Shown piece by piece: positions 20,260 through 28,293 of a stretch of DNA of 59,692 nt. Origin of the DNA: a virus; IMG/VR virus record IMGVR_UViG_3300042453_002905, positions 1 to 59,692 of that record, one strand, 5' to 3'. The notes below the pieces were generated by a model. The model did not search any database. It had not been told where the DNA came from and saw only the letters and a program-made list of their open reading frames with translations. The position numbers were made by a program, and so were the translations under genes. Position 1 is the first letter of the stretch. Each line of letters starts with the position of its first letter.

Positions 20260-21595
20260 TCAAAACCTCCTTCCGCTCCCTAAGAGCCTGGTACACCCGG
20301 CCGTCCACCGTGGCGCGGCCGTTGATCGTTGCAACGAGATGGTAGATGTGCGTGGTGGCGGCCTGCCCCGGCCGGTGGAGGCGGGCGACGGCCTGTTCGT
20401 ACTCGCTCAGGCTGAAGCCGAGGCTGTAGAAAAAGCAGTAGCTCGCCCGCGTCAAATCAATTCCGATGCCGCCAGACTGAATCTGCGCGACGAGGGCATT
20501 CGTTCGGCCCGCCTGCCAGTCGGCCAGTTCGTTCGCGTGGCCGGATAGCTCGCTCACCGCCCGGTTGTTGTCTCGGCACGCAGCCTTTGCGGCGGCGATA
20601 TCACTGGTGAAGCGGCAAAAGATCACAACAGGCTCGTCGGCGGGAAGGTCTTCTAATCTATCAGACAGGACTGCCGCCTTAGACGCCTTCTCGCAAATTT
20701 GGGTGGCTGTCGACGCATCGTCGTATTTCACGCTGCCGCCGCATATCTGTTGGATGCGCAGCAGTTGCACCAGAGCGTTCGACGGTGTCACGGTGCCGGC
20801 CTCGCACACCGCACAAAATTCTGTCTCCACCTCGCGATACAGTCGAGCCTCGCGTGGGTCGAGTTCGCAGGGAATGTCGTCGAACATGATCGGCGGCAGA
20901 TCGAGCACGTCGCCAGACTTCACATGATGCGTCGTCGCGGCGATCTTCGCGTGGGCGTCTTCGAGATTCTTAAATCCCACGACGAACTTCTGTGGGCCGT
21001 TGGCGATAATCGCGTACCTTGCCTTATGGAGCGTGAACGAATCACCGAACGTGACCGGCGGATGCTCGACCGAGGCCCAGACCGCCCATGCGTCAAGGAT
21101 CGAGTGGGGGATCAGCGTTCCAGACAGCCCATAGCGTCGAGCCGTCGGGTTCTTCTTGGTCATTCGTCGTGCCCATCGGCTGGCCGCCCCGCTCGGAGCC
21201 TTGAGCCGGTGAACCTCGTCCCACACCAGCACGTCCCACTTTGCCTTCTCAAGCTCTGGGATTCGCCAAGCCGACTCGTAGTTCACGACGATGATGACCG
21301 GCGAGCGGTCGGCGAGAGCCGCGGCAAGCTGCTTCTGCTTCTTCGCCTTCGTCGAGCCGTCGAGCAGGACGACTCGGATTTCTGGGCACCAGAGGCCAAC
21401 CTGCTTCTTCCAGGCCGGCATCACTGCCTTCGGGCAGCAAACCAGAATGCGAGTCGCCATGAGTTCGGCGATGCAGCGGACGATCAGAGCCAGCGTGGTC
21501 TTCGTCTTGCCGCTGCCCATTCCGTGATTGAGCAAGGCCCAGATGCGGGGCCACGCCCAATCGAACGCTTCCTGCTGATGCTTCCACAAATCCAC
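20204..21595 (-). CDS. SNF2-type DEAD/H helicase, 463 aa (GTG start)
   Basis: Motif I GMGSGKT (25-31), motif II LVWDEVHRLK, motif III LSGTLIP, motif V QSGGIGIDLTRA and motif VI QAVARLHRPGQ make a complete SNF2/SF2 ATPase. The length is typical of stand-alone phage SNF2 proteins. Likely a DNA translocase for replication or recombination. GTG 21595 has AAGGAGAG upstream and a sigma70-like promoter lies 25-53 bases before it. Confidence 0.9.
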   Translation of the reverse strand: MDLWKHQQEAFDWAWPRIWALLNHGMGSGKTKTTLALIVRCIAELMATRILVCCPKAVMPAWKKQVGLWCPEIRVVLLDGSTKAKKQKQLAAALADRSPVIIVVNYESAWRIPELEKAKWDVLVWDEVHRLKAPSGAASRWARRMTKKNPTARRYGLSGTLIPHSILDAWAVWASVEHPPVTFGDSFTLHKARYAIIANGPQKFVVGFKNLEDAHAKIAATTHHVKSGDVLDLPPIMFDDIPCELDPREARLYREVETEFCAVCEAGTVTPSNALVQLLRIQQICGGSVKYDDASTATQICEKASKAAVLSDRLEDLPADEPVVIFCRFTSDIAAAKAACRDNNRAVSELSGHANELADWQAGRTNALVAQIQSGGIGIDLTRASYCFFYSLGFSLSEYEQAVARLHRPGQAATTHIYHLVATINGRATVDGRVYQALRERKEVLSDIIDGFVSRHAATNGAF

Positions 21596-21619
21596 GCGCT
21601 CTCTCCTTGAGGCTGCGTG

Positions 21620-21648
21620 AATCTATCGGCGATCAGGCGACTCGTCAA
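21620..21648 (-). promoter_or_regulatory. Sigma70-like promoter TTGACG-N17-TAGATT
   Basis: On the minus strand TTGACG (21648-21643), 17 bases, TAGATT (21625-21620), followed by the SNF2 gene's ribosome binding site and GTG 21595. It overlaps the end of the upstream gene by a few bases. Five of six and four of six matches to the housekeeping consensus. Confidence 0.5.
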
Positions 21649-22232
21649 CACAACTTTTTTCGAGGCCGCCCAATTTTCTTGCCGGCGGCTTCGATGGAGC
21701 GAACTTGCTTGACGTTTTCGACGCACGATTGACGGGAGATGATGTAGATTCTCGCCGACGAGCCTCGCCTGCTCCACGGCCGCCGGCCGACGATATCACC
21801 GCGGGCGACGAGCCGCGGGATAAAGCTCACGACGACCTTCAAAATCTTCGCAGCCTCGGCGACGCCGATCGCGTCGTTGAAGGCGATCGGCGTCTTCACG
21901 GCCTTCAGGTGCCGGATCGCCTCCGGCCGGAGGTGGAGCCACGCCCGCGGGCGTTTGCCGTGCTCGCCGGAGTCCATGAGGTCTTCGTATTCCTCGAAGT
22001 CCTTCTCGCACTCCCGGCTGTCGTATATGGCCTGGTACTTCGTCAGCTTCGCAACGTGGACACTTTCCTCCACGCGGTGAGCAGACAGCACCCCCTTCTC
22101 GACGAGCTTCTGGGGGCGGCTGTAATGGACGCCCATGAGGGCGGCGGCCTCGTAAGCTCCGACGGCCTGGGGTTCGTAAAGGTGTCCTTTCTGCGTCCTT
22201 GCCGGTTTTACCCGTTTTTCCGGCTTTTTCAT
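21645..22232 (-). CDS. HTH-containing DNA-binding protein, 195 aa
   Basis: ATG 22232 is followed by a basic stretch (KKPEKRVKPARTQKG). Two helix-turn-helix-like parts are visible: YEAAALMGVHYSRPQKLVEKGVL (about 25-48) and GVAEAAKILKVVVSFIPRLVARGDIVGRRPW (about 122-152). The C-terminus is very basic (KKIGRPRKKLC), with an AT-hook-like GRPRK. It is the first gene of the leftward replication block and divergent from the 22325/integrase pair, the classic position for a lysogeny or early regulator. Confidence 0.65.
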   Translation of the reverse strand: MKKPEKRVKPARTQKGHLYEPQAVGAYEAAALMGVHYSRPQKLVEKGVLSAHRVEESVHVAKLTKYQAIYDSRECEKDFEEYEDLMDSGEHGKRPRAWLHLRPEAIRHLKAVKTPIAFNDAIGVAEAAKILKVVVSFIPRLVARGDIVGRRPWSRRGSSARIYIISRQSCVENVKQVRSIEAAGKKIGRPRKKLC

Positions 22233-22324
22233 CTTCGGCCCTTTTGCACTTGCCTCGAAATGGAGGATAGGGGATTCTACATCGCAGGCGGTTACGAAAA
22301 CCACGAAACGGAGTTTTGCCTGCA
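22233..22324. promoter_or_regulatory. Divergent intergenic region, likely early/lysogeny control
   Basis: The only divergent gap besides 57692-58134. It separates the HTH protein (minus) from the small gene and integrase (plus). The minus strand contains TAGAAT as a possible -10 but no good -35; on the plus strand TTGCAC and GATAGG are weak. I see no clear operator repeat. Confidence 0.35.
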
Positions 22325-22531
22325 ATGCACAGGAAGCACTTGGTAATCATCGACTGGATTGATCGCGATGTCGAGGACTCTGACGAAATTATGGTTTTTG
22401 CCGATTCTCCGGCAGAGGCAATTCGCAAGGCTCGTGAAAAATGGCGAGTGACCATCGGTGCCCAGTGGCCGCAATGTCGGATTGTAGAGTCCAAAATTTT
22501 GAAGCAGGGGACGCCCCACCCATTTGCGTGA
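22325..22531 (+). CDS. Hypothetical small protein, 68 aa
   Basis: ATG 22325, about 13 bases after ACGGAG. Strand-helix layout: HLVIIDWIDRDVEDSDEIMVFADSPAEAIRKAREKW, as in small phage proteins with an xAxSxxEAxxxA helix, followed by WPQCRIVES. Its position before the integrase suggests co-expression. Function unknown. Confidence 0.6.
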   Translation: MHRKHLVIIDWIDRDVEDSDEIMVFADSPAEAIRKAREKWRVTIGAQWPQCRIVESKILKQGTPHPFA

Positions 22532-22577
22532 TGCTCTTTCGGGTGGCATTGTCCCTCCAAGGCCACGAGAGATAACC

Positions 22578-23426
22578 GTGAAACTGCTCGATGTAGTCCG
22601 CGACTTGTACGCGCCGCTGAGAGGGATCAGCGACCGCACGGTCGAGATTTACGCCGGCACGTTTCGGCGCTTCGGCGAATTTCTCGGCCACGAGCCGACG
22701 ACCGCCGATCTCGACGAGATCACGCTGGCGAAATACCTCGCCCATAGGGTTCGCACGTCGTCGCCAGGCAGCGCAGCGAAATGCAGGGCCTGCCTGCGGG
22801 CCGTCTGGGAATTCTGTGCGAAACGCAAATTGACCGAAACCTGGCCGGAGGTTCGGACGATTCGCGTGCCGGAGCGAGTTCCGCGGGCTTGGCTGATCGA
22901 GGAGTTTCAGCGGCTGCTCGGAGCCTGCGAGACAGAATACGGCGAAGTCGTCGGCGTGCCGGCGAGGCTCTGGTTTCGAGCGATCGTGCTCACGGCGTAC
23001 TGGACCGGCGAGCGGATCGGCGCGTTGCTGACGCTAGAGTGGGCAGACGTCGAGCCGGAGGCGATCCTGTTTCGAGCCGAAACAAGGAAAGGGCAGCGAG
23101 AAGACATTTACCGACCGATCCCGCCGGAGTGCTATGCAGCGATCCAGGCTATTCGCAGCAAACGCAAGCTGGTCTTCGACTGGGATAGGTCATACACGCT
23201 GATCTGGGGCCGACTCGGCAAAATCTGCGAGCGGGCGGGGTTGCCGAATGACAGGATGAGCAAATTTCATCGCGTCAGAAAAACGTCGGCGAGTTATTTC
23301 CAGGCCGGTGGTGGTTCGGCCCAGGCTCTGATGGGGCATCGGAATCCTGCGACGACCCGGCGATACCTCGACCCTCGGATCGTCAAGACACCGGCCGCGC
23401 CGGAGATTCTGCCGCGAGTTGGCTAG
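22578..23426 (+). CDS. int: Tyrosine recombinase (integrase), 282 aa (GTG start)
   Basis: GTG 22578 is used (the frame upstream offers only TTG). The N-terminal SAM-like domain (SDRTVEIYAGTFRRFGEFLG..TLAKYLAHRV) binds core sites. The catalytic domain has TGERIGALLTLEW (Arg I), TRKGQREDIYRPIP (beta-hairpin Lys), FHRVRKTSASYF (HxxR) and MGHRNPATTRRYLDPR (His and the Tyr nucleophile). The full RKHRHY set is present, so it should be active in site-specific integration. No arm-type N-terminal domain is visible. No attachment site could be identified by eye. Confidence 0.9.
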   Translation: MKLLDVVRDLYAPLRGISDRTVEIYAGTFRRFGEFLGHEPTTADLDEITLAKYLAHRVRTSSPGSAAKCRACLRAVWEFCAKRKLTETWPEVRTIRVPERVPRAWLIEEFQRLLGACETEYGEVVGVPARLWFRAIVLTAYWTGERIGALLTLEWADVEPEAILFRAETRKGQREDIYRPIPPECYAAIQAIRSKRKLVFDWDRSYTLIWGRLGKICERAGLPNDRMSKFHRVRKTSASYFQAGGGSAQALMGHRNPATTRRYLDPRIVKTPAAPEILPRVG

Positions 23427-23450
23427 GTTCTCTATGTGACGGCAGTAGGG

Positions 23451-23612
23451 TCACTTGGCCCGCGTCTTCTTCCTATTCTCGCGGTAGCCGCAAGCCTTGC
23501 ACTTCCCCGTCTGACCGACGAGGTTCCCGTCGCACCCGCTGCACCAAAACAGGCCGCGCTTTGCCGTCCGGCTTTTCTGCCTGTTTGTCAGCGGAAACTC
23601 TTGCCTCGCCAT
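23451..23612 (-). CDS. Zinc-ribbon microprotein, 53 aa
   Basis: Read from the gap after the integrase on the opposite strand. ATG 23612 to TGA 23451. A basic N-terminus (QKSRTAKRG) then WCSGCDGNLVGQTGKCKACGYRE, a complete CxxC..CxxC zinc ribbon, then a Lys/Arg tail. Such proteins bind nucleic acid or RNA polymerase. The AGGTG ahead of the start is weak. It is convergent with the integrase (24 bases apart). Confidence 0.65.
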   Translation of the reverse strand: MARQEFPLTNRQKSRTAKRGLFWCSGCDGNLVGQTGKCKACGYRENRKKTRAK

Positions 23613-23777
23613 GTCTGCACCTGCGGCGTGTAACGTCGGGGCGTCATTCTACCCGGTCGGCAATCGGGCGCAATCGGCTTTCCAGTTTCGCGAAAACGGA
23701 AAGGCCGGATGCTTGTGCGATAGCGCAACTATTCGGAAATCCCGAATGGTTCCCGACGCTCTCTAAGGTGAGTAGTG

Positions 23778-24002
23778 TCATTCGGCAGGCGGCGACGGCA
23801 GTGGCATCCAGTGGGTGACGTACTCAGCGTCACCGTCGCCACCGTAGAACCGTGGCAGCGACCCACCTCCGGTCATGAAGCCGCAGGAAAACACCCCGGC
23901 CCCGTCATACGCCAGAACGTTACACGTCTTTTCGGGGAGCCTGTCCGCGACGGCAACCCATTGATCCGTGAGCGTGTACATCTTGCCGCTGATGACTTCC
24001 AT
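23778..24002 (-). CDS. DUF551 protein, 74 aa (copy 1)
   Basis: WVAVADRLPEKTCNVLAYDG and the C-terminal YVTHWMPLPSPP are the DUF551 start and end blocks. ATG 24002 shares bases with the upstream stop (TGATG) and uses GGAGGTGAC. DUF551 proteins are common small phage and prophage proteins of unknown function. One of three in this interval. Confidence 0.85.
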   Translation of the reverse strand: MEVISGKMYTLTDQWVAVADRLPEKTCNVLAYDGAGVFSCGFMTGGGSLPRFYGGDGDAEYVTHWMPLPSPPAE

Positions 24003-24337
24003 CACGTCACCTCCGGCGGCGCTGGTAGAGGCATCCAGTGGGTCACGTCCTTGAGGTCTTCGCCGCCGTAGTCATCCGCGAAGCGGGGGTCGGCGGGTTC
24101 ATGCGGCAGGCTCCAGTCAACGAACAGCACCTCTTTGACAACTACTTCGCCGTCCTTCCGCCGTACGGAAATCAAAACGCTTGTGTCATGTTCTGGCAGC
24201 CGCTCACTAACGGGAATCCAGCGTGGCAGCATTGCTTCCAGTTTGTCCACCCTGTCTTCAAGTTCGCTGATCTCGTTGTCAGCGTCTGCTAACTCGCTGG
24301 TCGGATTGCGAACGAAATCGTAGTTGCGGTCGCTCAT
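24002..24337 (-). CDS. DUF551 protein with coiled-coil N-terminus, 111 aa (copy 2)
   Basis: A short coiled coil (SELADADNEISELEDRVDKLEAML) precedes WIPVSERLPEHDTSVLISV and DVTHWMPLPAPP, the DUF551 blocks. ATG 24337 follows GGAGAG; GTG 24364 in a GTGA overlap is an alternative start. Confidence 0.85.
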   Translation of the reverse strand: MSDRNYDFVRNPTSELADADNEISELEDRVDKLEAMLPRWIPVSERLPEHDTSVLISVRRKDGEVVVKEVLFVDWSLPHEPADPRFADDYGGEDLKDVTHWMPLPAPPEVT

Positions 24338-24360
24338 GTCCCTACTCTCCGTCGGTAGCG

Positions 24361-24738
24361 TCACTTCGTTCGTTCCAGCAACCCCCGCAGCGTGGCGGCA
24401 ACCCCAGACGGGAACCCGTCCATCTCGTCGTCGTAGGAATCCGTGATTCGGACGGCCGCATCAATCGCCACACGCTCCGCGTCGGTGAGCGATTGCTGGC
24501 GGTAGAGCGGCTCCACGCTCCAGTTCATCTCGTCGGCTGCGGTGCGGGCCTGCTCGTACAGCGAGTAGACCGACTCGCTGCCGTCAGTGTCGTAGACGCG
24601 CCATGCGACAGGCCCCTGCTTCCGCTCATATGCGGCCCAATCGTACCGGCTGCCGTCAGGATTTTGTCGGCAATACCCTGCGGCTGGACTCATGATCCAT
24701 CGGGCAAACAACACCTGTTTTTTTTCGGAATCGCCCAT
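24361..24738 (-). CDS. Hypothetical protein, 125 aa
   Basis: The central block (GPVAWRVYDTDGSESVYSLYEQARTAADEMNWSVEPLYRQQ) matches a widespread phage motif, PVAW+-----VEPLY, found in small early proteins that also sit beside DUF551 genes. The C-terminus is helical. Function unknown, but a member of the same conserved accessory set. Confidence 0.7.
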   Translation of the reverse strand: MGDSEKKQVLFARWIMSPAAGYCRQNPDGSRYDWAAYERKQGPVAWRVYDTDGSESVYSLYEQARTAADEMNWSVEPLYRQQSLTDAERVAIDAAVRITDSYDDEMDGFPSGVAATLRGLLERTK

Positions 24739-24771
24739 CGTTTTTTATGTCCTCACCTTCCGCCTCTAGCG

Positions 24772-25137
24772 TCAGTCGGATGGAGGCTCAAACAGCGGCT
24801 TCCAGTTCGGCGGCTCGGGCGGAAGCGGCATCCAGTGCGTCACGCCAGGGTATTCGTCTGCCTCATCCTGCTCACGCCACTTGCCGTCCCTGTAACAACA
24901 GATTTGGTACCACGCCCAAGGCTTCAGGCAGTAGCCACCGGAGTTCCACACCAGCACCGACTGGTCGCTGTCGGGCGTGTCGTCGTTCACCGAAATCCAC
25001 GGCGACCTCAACGTGGCAATTTCGTCTCGGCACTCAATCAGCAAGTTCGCTGGAAAGCCAACGTCTTCCCAGCCAGCCGTCTCGGCGTCCTCAACGCACT
25101 TATTGATGCGGGCGATGATGTCTTCCATGCCCGCCAT
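24772..25137 (-). CDS. DUF551 protein with helical N-terminus, 121 aa (copy 3)
   Basis: A helical N-terminal part (EDIIARINKCVEDAETAGW..LLIECRDEIATL) is joined to the DUF551 block (PWISVNDDTPDSDQSVLVW ... GVTHWMPLPPEPP). Start ATG 25137 after GGGGGTACA, with ATG 25128 as alternative. TACAAT overlapping the ATG could be a -10, which would make the transcript nearly leaderless. Confidence 0.8.
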   Translation of the reverse strand: MAGMEDIIARINKCVEDAETAGWEDVGFPANLLIECRDEIATLRSPWISVNDDTPDSDQSVLVWNSGGYCLKPWAWYQICCYRDGKWREQDEADEYPGVTHWMPLPPEPPNWKPLFEPPSD

Positions 25138-25209
25138 TGTACCCCCGTCCACCAGCGCGAGCCACCGACATTCCACCAGGCGCGACCACACTTTGCTGGT
25201 GTAGGGCAC

Positions 25210-26001
25210 TCAGCCAACCGGATGAGCCACGGTGCTCGGCGTGAAGTTTGCGGTGTACCGCGCGACGCCCTTTGTTATTCGGTAGTCGTCCAGGTGTCCT
25301 GAAAACGCATTCCCGCTAGGCTCGCCGCCGATCGTCACGGCAGCGGTTGAGCCAGTGCCAATAGTCGCGGACGATGTTGCCAGCGAAGTGCCGACACCAT
25401 CACGGTAGCCCGTGAACGAATTGCCGTTGCGAACGACGGCAATGTGATACCACGTATCTAGCGAAGCAGCGCCAAACGTCACGCCGTTAACGATGTCCCA
25501 TGAAGAAGTTGCGGTAGCCGCCCAAAACGTGAAGTTTCCTGCATTGACCGCCAGCGCCATGTGAGCTATGCCAGCCGTGCGCTTGACATAGATGAGGCGC
25601 AGGTTCGCCGTCGATGTCGTCGGCCTGACCCACGCCTCCAGCGTGAAGTTCCCGCTGCCAACGTCAAATACAGAGTTATTGGCGATCGACAAATAATCGC
25701 CAGAGCCATCGAACAGTCCCGATTGACCGAACTTCGCCTGAGCAGTGCTGATTTGGGCGTTACCGACCGCCGTCACGCTGAGTGCATTGCTGGAGGAATC
25801 GGTAAACGTCGTCGACCCATTGCTGCCGTCCATTTGCAGGAGCAGCGAGACATTGGACCATGACGGATCACCGTTGACCGGCCACTGGCCATCGCGCCGG
25901 CTGCGAAACTGCGACCGAGAATCCCACCAGCCGCTCGCCACTGATGTCGACGGCCCTGTAGGACGAGGCCCGAAATACCCGCCGTTCGATCGCCAACTCA
26001 T
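25210..26001 (-). CDS. LamG-domain virion adhesin, 263 aa (paralogue A)
   Basis: The N-terminus (MSWRSNGGYFGPRPT) resembles that of the second LamG protein at 27219-28268. Residues about 50-255 are a concanavalin-A/LamG jelly roll: VSLLLQMDGSNGSTTFTDSS, FTLEAWVRPTT, WYHIAVVRNG and GHLDDYRITKGVARYTANF. LamG proteins on phage tails bind glycans. It closes the late fibre array. Confidence 0.8.
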   Translation of the reverse strand: MSWRSNGGYFGPRPTGPSTSVASGWWDSRSQFRSRRDGQWPVNGDPSWSNVSLLLQMDGSNGSTTFTDSSSNALSVTAVGNAQISTAQAKFGQSGLFDGSGDYLSIANNSVFDVGSGNFTLEAWVRPTTSTANLRLIYVKRTAGIAHMALAVNAGNFTFWAATATSSWDIVNGVTFGAASLDTWYHIAVVRNGNSFTGYRDGVGTSLATSSATIGTGSTAAVTIGGEPSGNAFSGHLDDYRITKGVARYTANFTPSTVAHPVG

Positions 26002-26477
26002 GTGACGTTACTCGGAGGGATCACCGGGCCAGCAGACAACGCGGCACGAGCCGCACCATACGCGAGCATGATCTGCTCAAACTCAGCGAACGTCATCTGA
26101 TGCGTGACGCCGGCCATGTCGGTGACGATCACCGGCTGCGTGACGCCTAGTTCAGCGGCGCGGCTCGCGAGGACATAGAGTCCGGTGAGCAGGGCCACGT
26201 CATCGGGTTGCCAGCCAAGCCGCCAGCCTAAGCCGGTGTCGAATCCCGCTTCATACGGCGTCGGCAGCGGAGCCGGGGGAGGCGGCGGAAACAATCGATC
26301 CAGATCGTCCTGCGTCAACGTCGAACGGCTCCAGCCGGTTGCCGCCAGCACGGCCTCGTCATTGCCCCACTGGCTCGGATCGGTGCGAGTCGACCCGTCA
26401 GGAAGCCGCACGCGGAACGGGAGATCGATGGCGGCAACGCCGCCCTGACGCCAACAGGGATCACCAATCGCAGCCAT
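25998..26477 (-). CDS. Tail-fibre-associated protein, 159 aa
   Basis: VRLPDGSTRTDPSQWGNDEAVLAATGW and a proline run (FPPPPPAPLP) lead into VIVTDMAGVTHQMTFAEFEQIMLAYG, which is like the DUF4376/tail-fibre-assembly type of helical end. It overlaps the LamG gene start (ATGA). Perhaps an assembly factor or fibre base; moderate certainty. Confidence 0.55.
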   Translation of the reverse strand: MAAIGDPCWRQGGVAAIDLPFRVRLPDGSTRTDPSQWGNDEAVLAATGWSRSTLTQDDLDRLFPPPPPAPLPTPYEAGFDTGLGWRLGWQPDDVALLTGLYVLASRAAELGVTQPVIVTDMAGVTHQMTFAEFEQIMLAYGAARAALSAGPVIPPSNVT

Positions 26478-26849
26478 TTATCCAACCTCCTCATAAGAAA
26501 CAACAATGTGCAGATCGCCCCCGGCGGATGCCTGGGCGGTGATTCGACGGTCTTCCTCCAGCCAGAGGCTCATATCGCGCCCGAACGGAGCGAACGTGGA
26601 GTCGGCGGGAACGACAAGCGTGGACGCCAACGAGTACGCGGTGCCCGCCGTGTCGTCGTTGTAGATTTTCAGCGTTACGTCGCAGTTCGCTGTGCCGTCG
26701 ATGTTGCAGACTGAAAGAAACGTGACTTTCATCGCCTTACCAGAGGAGGCGGTGTTGGTCAGCACCGCCGTCTCGTTGGTGTCGGCGAGGGCGACGAATG
26801 CCGTTTTGCCGACGATCGGCTCGTCACTGTTTAAGTTTGGAGCAGCCAT
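26478..26849 (-). CDS. MAxPN-family virion protein, 123 aa (copy 1 of 3)
   Basis: Starts MAAPNLNSDE and ends AQASAGGDLHIVVSYEEVG, the same plan as the products of 28294-28650 and 33472-33828. A beta-sandwich is likely (VTFLSVCNIDGTANCDVTLKIYN; LASTLVVPADSTFAPF). Similar small proteins occur among marine and freshwater phage tails and probably decorate the virion. Confidence 0.7.
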   Translation of the reverse strand: MAAPNLNSDEPIVGKTAFVALADTNETAVLTNTASSGKAMKVTFLSVCNIDGTANCDVTLKIYNDDTAGTAYSLASTLVVPADSTFAPFGRDMSLWLEEDRRITAQASAGGDLHIVVSYEEVG

Positions 26850-26856
26850 TGATTTG

Positions 26857-27072
26857 TCACCCGAATAGAAGTTTTGCGCCGTAGCCAGTAAGGCCCGGCG
26901 TGGAACTGCCGCCCTCACCGCTCACATACGGCAGAGAGTTGTACGCGGTCACGCCGTCGCCGACCTTGAGTTTGTTGGTGTCCGATTCCCAGACGATCTC
27001 GCCAGCCGCAGGCGTCGGATTGACGCTGGCGAGAGCGGATGCGGTGCCTCGTTTTTGCTGGACTCTTGGCAT
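26857..27072 (-). CDS. Phage tail protein with MTD-type N-terminal motif, 71 aa
   Basis: QKRGTASALASVNPTPAAGEIVWESDTNKLKVGDGVTAYNSLPY is the well-known N-terminal repeat of phage receptor-binding proteins (Mtd/hyaluronidase type: KRGT..NP.L..GE.G.E.DT.K.K.GDG.T.W..LPY). Here it forms almost the whole protein, with a short Gly-rich end. Probably a virion attachment module. Confidence 0.75.
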   Translation of the reverse strand: MPRVQQKRGTASALASVNPTPAAGEIVWESDTNKLKVGDGVTAYNSLPYVSGEGGSSTPGLTGYGAKLLFG

Positions 27073-27093
27073 TAGGTTTGTTGTGTAGCGAAC

Positions 27094-27222
27094 TCAGGGC
27101 GAGTAGGGGGCACAAAACCACGCCACGGACCAGCGGACGAGCCAGACGCCAAACGCACCGCTCACCATGCCGATAGGTATGGCGGCGATCAGCAGGCCGG
27201 CAGCGAAGGCGTCATTGTTCAT
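27094..27222 (-). CDS. Membrane microprotein, 42 aa
   Basis: Found in the gap between adhesin genes. ATG 27222 overlaps the stop of the upstream LamG gene (ATGA). A transmembrane helix (FAAGLLIAAIPIGMVSGAFGVWLV) is followed by RWSVAWFCAPYSP. It could be a holin-like or superinfection protein; the tight overlap supports expression. Confidence 0.55.
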   Translation of the reverse strand: MNNDAFAAGLLIAAIPIGMVSGAFGVWLVRWSVAWFCAPYSP

Positions 27223-28268
27223 GCGTTAGGAAACGCTGCAGTGGGTGGAGTGAAGTTTGCGGTGTATCGCGACACGCCGGGGGTGAATCTAAATTCATCC
27301 ATCGCAGCATCCGCCGGGCCTGAATTGTTCACAGGGTCGCGCAATAGGAAAATAGATGTTTGCAAAAATGGCGCAGCGCCACCTAAATCGTTAGTCAAAG
27401 CTAGCTGTCCGTCTACGAAGGTCTTTATCTCATTGACCTGTCGAACCCAGGCAACGTGGTGCCATGTGCCAGCCGATAGTGGCTGTCCGCTTGCGTCTGC
27501 ACCAAGGCAAAGAACAACACCGGACGAGAGCAGTCGGAGCGTTGCTAACGCCCCTTGGCCGTCATCCCACAAGGCAAAAAGTCCATTCCCAACCGGCGAG
27601 CCACTGATGGTGTTAAATCGCACCCATGCCTCTATCGTCCAGTTGTATCCGACGTTAAACACGCTTCCTGAGCCGCCGCCGTCAGACATTCGCAGCCAGC
27701 CGCCAGATAAACCGCCGGCGCCGAACTTCGCTGCACTTGCGGCCGTCACAGCCCCTGCGCTGGTGGTGAAAGTTAATGAAGTGGACGCTGTATTCGTAAA
27801 CACCGTGCCGCCGTCTGCTCCGTCAAATCGCATCAGGGCGCGGACGGAACTCCAATTTGGGTCTGGCGGCGTTGAGCTTGGTGTCGCCGTCACGCTGCTG
27901 CTGAAATCACCTCGCGTGTGATTCACCGCTGCCACGCGAATGGTGTACTCGGTGCCGTTGGTCAGTCCCGTTAGTGTGTACGACGCAGCAGTGGAGCCGG
28001 TAGCGACAACAGTCGGCGAACCAGCGTTGGGCGTGTATTCAACAATGTAATCCGTAATCGTCCCGTGCGTGGTCGCCGGTGCAGTCCACGTCAGAGCCAC
28101 CTGCCCATCAGTGCCGGTGCCTGCGAGATTTGTGGGAGCAATCGGGCCGCGAGGCCACTGCGCCGCCGCCTTCAAGCCGGCAACGTCGCCGAGCGAGAAA
28201 ATCCCGCTGGTCGCCGTCGTTGTCCAAGTGGGCTTCGGTCCGATGATTCCGCCGGTTCGTCGGCTCAT
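27219..28268 (-). CDS. Fn3 + LamG virion adhesin, 349 aa (paralogue B)
   Basis: The N-terminus MSRRTGGIIGPKPT matches the other LamG protein. Residues about 42-130 are a fibronectin-III domain (PTNLAGTGTDGQVALTWTAPA ... YTLTGLTNGTEYTIRVAAVN). A LamG jelly roll follows (VRALMRFDGADGG, WTIEAWVRFN, WHHVAWVRQVNEIKTFVDGQ, DEFRFTPGVSRYTANF). A tail-surface glycan-binding protein. Confidence 0.8.
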   Translation of the reverse strand: MSRRTGGIIGPKPTWTTTATSGIFSLGDVAGLKAAAQWPRGPIAPTNLAGTGTDGQVALTWTAPATTHGTITDYIVEYTPNAGSPTVVATGSTAASYTLTGLTNGTEYTIRVAAVNHTRGDFSSSVTATPSSTPPDPNWSSVRALMRFDGADGGTVFTNTASTSLTFTTSAGAVTAASAAKFGAGGLSGGWLRMSDGGGSGSVFNVGYNWTIEAWVRFNTISGSPVGNGLFALWDDGQGALATLRLLSSGVVLCLGADASGQPLSAGTWHHVAWVRQVNEIKTFVDGQLALTNDLGGAAPFLQTSIFLLRDPVNNSGPADAAMDEFRFTPGVSRYTANFTPPTAAFPNA

Positions 28269-28293
28269 GTGTCGCTACCGTTGTGAGGTGGGG

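Noticed and set aside
21634-21653. Plus-strand AGGCGAC-N7-CACAAC near-match to the promoter-like element
   Set aside because: Points into an antisense region with no plus gene; kept as a warning that single matches occur by chance.
23613-23777. Phage attachment site near the integrase
   Set aside because: A short ATTCGG..CCGAAT inverted repeat is present, but there is no tRNA-like sequence or arm-site repeat, so attP cannot be called.
26857-27072. Diversity-generating retroelement suggested by the Mtd-type N-terminal motif
   Set aside because: No reverse transcriptase, Avd-like gene or template/variable repeat pair was seen; the motif is only an anchoring domain.
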